Made by a program: the position numbers and the translations under genes. Positions 25,211-29,875 of a stretch of 29,875 nt of DNA are shown here, piece after piece (position 1 is the first letter of the stretch; every line of letters starts with the position of its first letter). Below the pieces are notes generated by a model. That model searched no databases. It was not told the DNA's origin and saw only the letters and a list, made by a program, of their open reading frames with translations. Source of the stretch: JBBRCE01 sp038205115 (lineage in GTDB: Bacteria; Planctomycetota; Planctomycetia; Pirellulales; JBBRCE01); the NCBI GenBank assembly GCA_038205115.1, contig JBBRCE010000061.1, positions 1 to 29,875 on the forward strand, given 5' to 3'.

Positions 25211-25252
25211 CGTCCTTGGCAATCGAACGATTGCCAAGGACGTTTTTGTTTT
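25211..25252 (+). terminator. Rho-independent terminator after the His/Gly-rich gene
   Basis: A perfect 15-bp inverted repeat (25211-25225 and 25228-25242, core CCTTGGCAATCG) is followed by TTTTTGTTTT. It lies 67 bases after the stop at 25143 and separates that gene from the one at 25356. Confidence 0.93.
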
Positions 25253-25355
25253 GATGCAACAATTTACGCCGCCAACAGTAACCAATTACAATCGATATCG
25301 CCTGGCTACGGCCAGCAGCCGTGACTCACGACACTCACCCTCAACGGATCAAACG

Positions 25356-26333
25356 ATGATTTCGCGCCTGCCATCGGTCCTCAAACTGGGACGGCTTTTT
25401 TTGCTTGCACTGCTTGCCGCTGGTTGGCTATTCGGTGTCTCAGCCGTAGCTGAAGTTCAAAAAACGATTGAGCCCGCGGCGCATCAAAACGCGGCCAGCG
25501 AGGATCCAACCCATGTGGCAGATTCCGCGCCGATCACGACCGGCCTGCGTGTGTTCACCTGCGGGCATAGTTTCCATGCAGCGTTCATCACGCCGATCTT
25601 GCAAGATATGGCCAACGGGGCCGGCATCGAAGGCCACCAGATTGCTGGCAAATCGTACATTGGCGGCTCCCGCGCGATCCAGCACTGGGACATTCCTGAC
25701 GATCATAACGAAGCTAAAAAGGCGTTGAACGCCGGCCGCGTCGATGTCTTGACGCTCGCGGCAATGCACAAGCCCGACGATGGCATCGAAAAGTTCGCCG
25801 AATTGGCGTTCCGTAAAAATCCGCACGTGCGTGTGACCCTCATGGAGTTCTGGATTCCGTGGGACAAATTCGAGTGGCCCTACAAAGGCAAGCCGGAAGA
25901 CGTCAATAACAACTCCGCCACCGTTGAACAACTCACCAAAATGCACCAGCCGTATTTTGCTGACTACGATCAGTACGTCGAAAATCTGAATAAGAAGCTC
26001 GGCAAGCCAGTGGTGTTTGTCGTGCCCATGGGGCAGGCGGTCCTGGCACTGCGCGGCAAGATTATTGCCGGTCAAGTGCCGGGCATTGATAAGCAGTCGG
26101 ACTTGTTCACCGATAAACTCGGCCACCCCAAGCCGCCACTGCAGGCGCTCGAGGGTTACTGCCAGTTTGCCGTCACTTACCGCCGCACGCCGGTGGGCTT
26201 ACCGATGCCCAAAGTTCTAAGCGACGCCAAGAATCCGCTGTGGGGCGACAAACTCAACCGAATGCTGCAAGACATTGCTTGGGATGCGGTGACGCATCAT
26301 CCGCTGAGTGGCGTACCGCCAACCGCCAAGTAA
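25356..26333 (+). CDS. SGNH-hydrolase-like membrane-anchored or secreted protein
   Basis: From the ATG at 25356 this is a 325-residue protein with an N-terminal hydrophobic segment (residues about 13-33) that may be a signal peptide or anchor. The globular part begins R-V-F-T-C-G70-H-S72-F-H, matching block I (G-x-S) of SGNH/GDSL-type hydrolases. A late D310-A-V-T-H314-H-P could supply the Asp-His pair of the triad. Blocks II and III (Gly and Asn) were not securely placed, so the family is a likely rather than certain call. An open frame reaching back to 25155 runs through the terminator at 25211-25252 and is not the start. It may remove acyl groups from an envelope polymer, but no substrate is visible. 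Confidence 0.65.
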   Translation: MISRLPSVLKLGRLFLLALLAAGWLFGVSAVAEVQKTIEPAAHQNAASEDPTHVADSAPITTGLRVFTCGHSFHAAFITPILQDMANGAGIEGHQIAGKSYIGGSRAIQHWDIPDDHNEAKKALNAGRVDVLTLAAMHKPDDGIEKFAELAFRKNPHVRVTLMEFWIPWDKFEWPYKGKPEDVNNNSATVEQLTKMHQPYFADYDQYVENLNKKLGKPVVFVVPMGQAVLALRGKIIAGQVPGIDKQSDLFTDKLGHPKPPLQALEGYCQFAVTYRRTPVGLPMPKVLSDAKNPLWGDKLNRMLQDIAWDAVTHHPLSGVPPTAK

Positions 26334-26476
26334 GATCGCATCACACATTTAACTCATGCATGCCTTTGCAGCTCTACGCCCAGCACGTAGGTAGAAATTT
26401 CGGCGGGCAACGGATATCGTAAATCGCTGTGGTCGCGCCACGCGCACTCTATCGATTCCCATGCCCACTTGTCATT

Positions 26477-28045
26477 ATGCCCGCAGCCACTCCGTCGCCA
26501 CGTTCCGCGCGTATCCCCGTTGCGTGGCTCCCCGGCATTGAAATCGCCCTTATTTTTTTCGTGTTTCTCGTACACGGTGGCTGGGCCGCGCCGGACTCCA
26601 ACGAAGCGCACTACCTAGCCAAGGCCCGGCACTACTGGAATCCGCAGTGGTGCGAAAACGACTTCTTCTTGCAGTCGCGCGATGCGCATCATGTCTTCTA
26701 TTGGACGCTCGGCTGGCTCACCCAGTTGTTGCCGCTGGCGGCCGTGGCATGGGTCGGAAGAGTGTTGACATTCGTGTTGATGGCCTGGGCTTTTCGTCGT
26801 TTAAGCTGGTCGCTGACGCCGCGACGCTGGGTTGCGCCATTGGTGGCGACACTGACGGTTTTATTGAACGAATCAAACCATATGGCCGGCGAATGGTTTG
26901 TCGGTGGACTGGAAGCCAAAGGATTCGCTTACGTCCTGGTGTTTCTCGGGCTCGAAGCGCTGGTTCTCGGCCGTTGGAATCGCGTCTGGATCTTGTTGGG
27001 CGCGGCCAGCGCGTTTCATGTGCTGGTGGGCGGTTGGGCCGTGATTGCCGCGGCAGTTGTTTGGTTATGTTCAGAAAGCCTGACCCGGCCGACATTGGTT
27101 TCGATGACGCCGGCGTTGCTGATTGGCGGACTGTTGACGCTGCCCGCGATTTTGCCATCGCTGCGAATCAACTCCGGCGTGGATGCCGAAACGGCCATCG
27201 AGGCCAACCGCATTTACGTTTACGAACGGCTGTATCACCATCTCGACTTGGACAAGTTCGAAAAAGGCTACGTCGGCCGACACGTCACACTCGGACTCGT
27301 CTGGCTGCTGCTCATCAGCGTCACGCCGGCCACCGCTGGCCAGCGGCGATTGCGAGTCTTCACCGCGGCCTGCATGGGCATCGCCGTTTGCGGGTATGCG
27401 TGCACCGTCCTTTCGCGTTACAACCAACCGCTGGGCTTCAGTTTGTTGCGTTTTTATTGGTATCGGATGAGCGATGTCTGCTTGCCGTTGGGCGTGGCAA
27501 CCACTGGCGTGTCTTACGTCGTTTGGCAATTTCAAACCCGGCCCGTCATCGGGCGCCGCTGGCTGGCGGCCGTGGTCTTGCTTGCGACCTACGACCTCGG
27601 CGCCCAAGCTTGGGTGATCGCACACGCGCGTCCACGGGCAGACAAAAACGTGCAGTTCGACCAATGGCTGGACGTTTGCGATTGGGTTCAGCGGAATACG
27701 CCGGAGGATGCCGTGTTTTTGACGCCGCGAAGTTCCGCAACATTTAAGTGGCGCGCGGGTCGAGCCGAAGTTGTCACCTGGAAAGACGTGCCGCAGGACG
27801 CCGAGCATTTGGTCCAGTGGTGGCAGCGGCATGTCGACATCCACCAGCGGCCAAGCTGGACCGAGACCTATCGCTGGCGAGAAACGCCCTACGATGGCAG
27901 CTTCGACCACATCCGCGCGATGGCTGCCAAGTATCACTTTCAGTACGTGATCTTAGAAAGTCAGCCCAACATTCCGCTGCCGCCCGAATCGGCGCTGTAT
28001 CGTACGAAAGATGCTTACGCGGTATACCGGGTGGACTTGGAATGA
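26477..28045 (+). CDS. Multi-spanning membrane protein, GT-C-like with DUF6798-type C-terminus
   Basis: A 522-residue protein (ATG 26477; an in-frame GTG at 26429 would add 16 residues). It has about ten membrane helices to residue 390 or so, then a soluble C-terminal domain. After the first helix a motif A-P-D-S-N-E-A-H-Y stands where glycosyltransferases of the GT-C fold carry their catalytic acidic residues in the first outside loop. The C-terminal part (W-V-Q-R-N-T-P-E-D-A-V-F-L-T-P, then W-K-D-V-P) resembles DUF6798, which follows such membrane regions in planctomycetes. A role in adding sugars from lipid carriers outside the membrane is inferred. It follows the SGNH-like gene after 143 bases on the same strand. 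Confidence 0.75.
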   Translation: MPAATPSPRSARIPVAWLPGIEIALIFFVFLVHGGWAAPDSNEAHYLAKARHYWNPQWCENDFFLQSRDAHHVFYWTLGWLTQLLPLAAVAWVGRVLTFVLMAWAFRRLSWSLTPRRWVAPLVATLTVLLNESNHMAGEWFVGGLEAKGFAYVLVFLGLEALVLGRWNRVWILLGAASAFHVLVGGWAVIAAAVVWLCSESLTRPTLVSMTPALLIGGLLTLPAILPSLRINSGVDAETAIEANRIYVYERLYHHLDLDKFEKGYVGRHVTLGLVWLLLISVTPATAGQRRLRVFTAACMGIAVCGYACTVLSRYNQPLGFSLLRFYWYRMSDVCLPLGVATTGVSYVVWQFQTRPVIGRRWLAAVVLLATYDLGAQAWVIAHARPRADKNVQFDQWLDVCDWVQRNTPEDAVFLTPRSSATFKWRAGRAEVVTWKDVPQDAEHLVQWWQRHVDIHQRPSWTETYRWRETPYDGSFDHIRAMAAKYHFQYVILESQPNIPLPPESALYRTKDAYAVYRVDLE

Positions 28046-28109
28046 ACGTTGTCGAATGAAAATCTGGTCGTTCAGGACCGAGTGGGCGAGCAAAATCGCG
28101 TATTGCTAA

Positions 28110-28124
28110 TGAGACTAATTCTCA
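28110..28124. promoter_or_regulatory. Fur-box-like 15-bp palindrome
   Basis: TGAGACTAATTCTCA has the 7-1-7 inverted arrangement of Fur-family operators (TGANAAT-N-ATTNTCA). The right half fits fully and the left half differs at one position. It lies about 100 bases upstream of the promoter candidate for the monohaem cytochrome. Binding by Fur or a relative is an inference. Confidence 0.4.
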
Positions 28125-28216
28125 AGTTAAAATCGCTGATGCGATGTTGCGTACCGATGGAATTCGACGCAGATCAAAACCTTTCAGAAATTGGCTGCGT
28201 AGTATGTTCGCGGCGC

Positions 28217-28245
28217 TTGACAGGCCAATTGGCGCGGGTTCTATT
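28217..28245 (+). promoter_or_regulatory. Sigma-70-like promoter candidate for the cytochrome gene
   Basis: Perfect TTGACA at 28217-28222, a 17-base spacer and TCTATT at 28240-28245 (4 of 6 to TATAAT). TATTAA two bases further is an alternative -10. Confidence 0.4.
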
Positions 28246-28368
28246 AATTTTCGCGCAGCGGATTTGCCCACAGAATTCCGTGCTTCCTGCTTTTGTGAAC
28301 TCGGCCAAATGCCGCAACCCACCCCGCTGCCAGCAGGAAAAACAGCATTACCTTTGGAGACGCAAACG

Positions 28369-28767
28369 ATGAAGAAGATCTGGTTGACGCTGTTGTCAGC
28401 AGCGCTGATGAGTGGTGTTGTGCTGAGTTGGGGCGCGAGCTCGGCTCAAGCACGTCCTGGTTACGAAAAGGTCTTCGCCGATAAATACGGCACGGACGTC
28501 AAAGACGCCTGGGAAAAAGTTGGCGTTAAAGACGACGAAGGCAAAGTTTCGCACTGCAACACTTGCCACGTCGCCGGCAAGAAGAAAGACGAACGCAACG
28601 TCTACGGTCAGGCGTTGGCCAAGACCGGTTTGAAGAAGGAAGCCGACGCCAAGAAGGTGGGCGACGCCATGGACAAAGTGGCCGCCATGCATTCCAATCC
28701 CAAAGACGACAAGTCGCCGACGTTTGGCGAACTGATCAAGAGCGGCAAATTGCCCGGCAGCAAATAA
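28369..28767 (+). CDS. Small exported monohaem c-type cytochrome
   Basis: From ATG 28369 (GGAG about 10 bases before) this is a 132-residue protein with a clean signal peptide (residues 1-28, cleavage after A-Q-A). One haem c site is present: C63-N-T-C66-H67. M107 or H108 in A-A-M-H-S-N-P could be the distal ligand. The protein is very rich in Lys, Asp and Ala. The segment after the haem site (V-A-G-K-K-K-D-E-R-N-V-Y-G-Q-A-L) resembles short cytochromes known from planctomycetes. It probably carries electrons in the periplasm; its partner is unknown. A strong terminator follows. The upstream region has a Fur-like site and a promoter candidate. Confidence 0.88.
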   Translation: MKKIWLTLLSAALMSGVVLSWGASSAQARPGYEKVFADKYGTDVKDAWEKVGVKDDEGKVSHCNTCHVAGKKKDERNVYGQALAKTGLKKEADAKKVGDAMDKVAAMHSNPKDDKSPTFGELIKSGKLPGSK

Positions 28768-28798
28768 GCTCTACGTTTGCACATCCTGAGCAAGCACC

Positions 28799-28837
28799 AA
28801 GAGCCCGGAGAATCATCTCCGGGCTCTTGACGTTTTT
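28799..28837 (+). terminator. Rho-independent terminator after the cytochrome gene
   Basis: A perfect 13-bp stem (AAGAGCCCGGAGA, 28799-28811; complement 28816-28828) with an ATCA loop is followed by GACGTTTTT. The T tract is on the right only. The leftward gene ending at 28887 reads toward it, so the hairpin may also slow transcription from that side. Confidence 0.92.
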
Positions 28838-28886
28838 ACAGAAAATTTTCCGTTCGATTCGACCACAACGGGTCAAACACGAGTGG

Positions 28887-29216
28887 CTACTTCTTCTTTT
28901 TGGCTTCTCCGACACGGACCGAACCAAGCTTGCCGTCGGGATTGACGGTGTAACTGATTTTGGTGTCTTTCTTCAGGTCGGTGAGTTGCACGTCTTTGCC
29001 GTCGACTTTGACGCTGCAGGAATCGGCCGCTTCGTGCGTTTCTTCTTTGCCCGCTTCGGTCTTGAGCGTCAGCTTGATTTTATCGACCGAGACAACGGTG
29101 CCATGCATCAATCCTGGATCCGGCCCCTTTGGCTTCTTCGCGGCCAGCGCCGAGGCACTCATTAAGCCGCAAAACGTAATTGCAAGCAGCGCCACAAACA
29201 TTCTTCGCGTGTGCAT
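28887..29216 (-). CDS. Small secreted Lys-rich beta protein of unknown function
   Basis: From ATG 29216 (a G-rich GGGGGGA lies about 6 bases before) this is a 109-residue protein with a signal peptide (residues 1-25, cleavage after A-L-A). The mature part is a chain of short beta strands (H-G-T-V-V-S-V-D-K-I-K-L-T-L-K, V-K-V-D-G-K-D-V, K-I-S-Y-T-V) and ends in K-K-K-K. It resembles small planctomycete exported proteins with an OB- or SH3-like look and no known role. A single Cys (C67) is in the mature part. A longer frame to 29438 reads through the tRNA-like fragment and is not real. It converges on the cytochrome gene. Confidence 0.75.
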   Translation of the reverse strand: MHTRRMFVALLAITFCGLMSASALAAKKPKGPDPGLMHGTVVSVDKIKLTLKTEAGKEETHEAADSCSVKVDGKDVQLTDLKKDTKISYTVNPDGKLGSVRVGEAKKKK

Positions 29217-29714
29217 CAAAAATCCCCCCAGTGTTAAACCCGCGGACGTTACGACGAGCGATCGAGGACGTTTGTTCGCCCAAGATTCCGCACTAATTAT
29301 AACGCGACTGAATGGGTTCGCGATGCAACGTCCGCGAGTTTTTCCAAAAATTGCCCTTGAGTTTCCGGCGGTTTCTGAAGAGTCGAGGCGAAGGACTGTC
29401 ATTGAGTTGACTACGCCCGGCTGGGCTCGAACCGGCAACCTGCGGATTAGATGTTTGCCCAGTCGTCAAAAAGCGACGAGAAAACAAGGGTCGGACGCAC
29501 CTGTTGACATAGAATTTGACACAGCGAGCAACGCGGCGATTGATTCCGACTTGGCGAAGTTCATTGCAGATTGGTTCGATCTGCCGTGCCGATCCGTCGC
29601 GCAATGCTGGCCTTGATTGGTTAGAGGGCGTTTGTGAATAGCTAGCGTCGTGCGATTTGACGTCCTGGATATGATTTCATAGGGATGAAATTCTATTCCA
29701 GGAGGTTCTTGCCA
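29217..29714. other. Intergenic region with tRNA scar and IS edge
   Basis: Open frames in this 498-base stretch read through a tRNA-derived segment and are not credible genes. The left part should contain the promoter of the leftward gene at 29216. The middle holds the tRNA 3' half at 29411-29451. Two TTGACA boxes (29504-29509 and 29516-29521) lie side by side with no clear -10. The right part from about 29620 seems to belong to the IS5-like element. Confidence 0.55.
29411..29451 (-). pseudogene. 3' half of a tRNA gene (tRNA-Arg(UCU)-like), probable att scar
   Basis: On the minus strand the sequence reads from an anticodon-like TCT through AATCCGCAGG, then a T arm with the TTCGAGC loop, an acceptor strand CGGGCGT and discriminator A. 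The spacing fits tRNA positions 34-73 exactly: 5 bases of anticodon loop, 5 of stem, a 5-base variable loop, a 17-base T arm, 7 of acceptor strand and 1 discriminator. The T stem has one C-A mismatch. No D arm, 5' acceptor strand or encoded CCA is present, so it is not a functional tRNA. Such anticodon-to-end copies are typical of integrase attachment sites. Assignment to Arg(UCU) is inferred from the TCT and the acceptor strand. Confidence 0.6.
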
Positions 29715-29875
29715 TGATGATAACAGCCAGGACGCCCTACGAGAGCGATCTCACGGATGACGAGTGGAACTTGATTCGTCCGCTGTTGCCGCGGCAACCG
29801 CCGTGGGGTCACGATCCAGTGATCGAGAAACGGGAGATTCTGAACGCGATTTTTTACCTCAACAGACATGGTTGC
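29620..29875 (+). mobile_element. IS5-like insertion sequence, left part only
   Basis: The element is called from its transposase start at 29715. Its left edge is not proven; the sequence GAGGGCGTTTGTGAATAG beginning at 29624, preceded by TTA, is a reasonable candidate for the terminal inverted repeat, but the other end lies outside the window. Inside the leader are an ATTTCAT/ATGAAAT hairpin (29674-29691) and a CGTCCTGG/CCAGGACG pair (29661-29668 and 29728-29735) around the ribosome site. Confidence 0.45.
29715..29875 (+). CDS. IS5-family transposase, N-terminal part (partial at window edge)
   Basis: The first 53 codons are in the window. AGGAGG at 29701-29706 lies 8 bases before ATG 29715; a second ATG follows at once. 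The peptide has the typical N-terminal segment of DUF4096/IS5-type transposases: S-D-L-T-D-D-E-W-N-L-I-R-P-L-L-P, then R-E-I-L-N-A-I-F-Y-L. The DDE catalytic region would be beyond the window, so intactness cannot be judged. Confidence 0.88.

Larger units (their letters stand above)
28046..28368. other. Intergenic region and leader of the cytochrome gene
   Basis: No gene is supported here. An open frame from 28144 that runs into the cytochrome gene is unlike any leader peptide. The region holds a Fur-like palindrome (28110-28124) and a sigma-70-like promoter candidate (28217-28245), leaving an untranslated leader of about 115 bases. GGAG at 28355-28358 is the ribosome site for the ATG at 28369. 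Confidence 0.55.

Noticed and set aside
24188..25285. Two long leftward open frames (365 and 293 residues) opposite the His/Gly-rich gene
   Set aside because: They arise from the biased codons of the His/Gly-rich repeats, and one runs through the terminator at 25211-25252. The forward frame has a signal peptide, a good ribosome site and a terminator.
28144..28368. N-terminal extension of the cytochrome (207 residues in total)
   Set aside because: The extension has no leader character and precedes a perfect signal peptide with its own ribosome site at 28369; it also overlaps the promoter candidate.
29217..29604. Leftward open frames through the tRNA-like segment, with peptides like N-P-Q-V-A-G-S-S-P-A-G-R
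   Set aside because: These peptides are the known translation of tRNA 3' ends and appear in many false gene calls; no integrase catalytic residues are present.

Overview
The window looks like chromosomal DNA of a planctomycete, most like the Pirellulales lineage. It holds a PSCyt1/PSCyt2/PSD1 cytochrome-like protein followed by a Tat-exported DUF1501 protein, an H-X9-DG pseudopilin, dockerin-like/PEP-CTERM surface proteins, a DUF6798-type membrane protein and small secreted proteins typical of this phylum. Many starts have weak Shine-Dalgarno sites, and GTG or TTG starts occur. Fragments of two different transposases lie at the two edges. No CRISPR array, rRNA, intact tRNA, restriction system or known defence island is visible.

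Layout: (1) 1-428 holds the 5' end of a leftward transposase and a strong orphan terminator. (2) 429-5119 is the PSD1 + DUF1501 pair. (3) 5167-6725 has rsfS and a DUF420-like membrane gene leftward, diverging from a bcp-type peroxiredoxin. (4) 7031-8411 has a CHAD-domain gene and a small cysteine-containing gene, converging on carB (8442-11726, leftward). (5) 11870-20813 is a leftward block. In transcription order it holds a Cys-rich secreted protein, an H-X9-DG pseudopilin, a beta-repeat/dockerin/PEP-CTERM protein, a paralogue with an N-terminal metalloprotease domain, and an HGSNAT/DUF5009-like acyltransferase. (6) 21019-23150 is an overlapping pair, iron-type alcohol dehydrogenase + PfkB sugar kinase. 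(7) 23383-25143 encodes a very His/Gly-rich exported protein ending in a perfect terminator. (8) 25356-28045 encodes an SGNH-hydrolase-like protein and a GT-C-like membrane protein. (9) 28369-29216 has a small monohaem cytochrome c and a convergent small secreted Lys-rich protein. (10) 29411-29875 has a 3' half of a tRNA-Arg-like gene (probable integration scar) and the start of an IS5-like element.

How the parts may work together: most of the content is ordinary planctomycete housekeeping or envelope biology. The 11.9-20.8 kb block and the 23.4-25.1 kb gene are the least explained. They suggest a cell-surface programme: PEP-CTERM-anchored beta-helix proteins, one with a protease head, beside an acyltransferase; a pseudopilin beside a Cys-cluster protein; and a His-rich, possibly metal-binding or matrix protein. 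A Fur-like palindrome and a promoter candidate precede the monohaem cytochrome, which hints at iron control. These functional links are inferences; the sequence shows only domain content, order and spacing.
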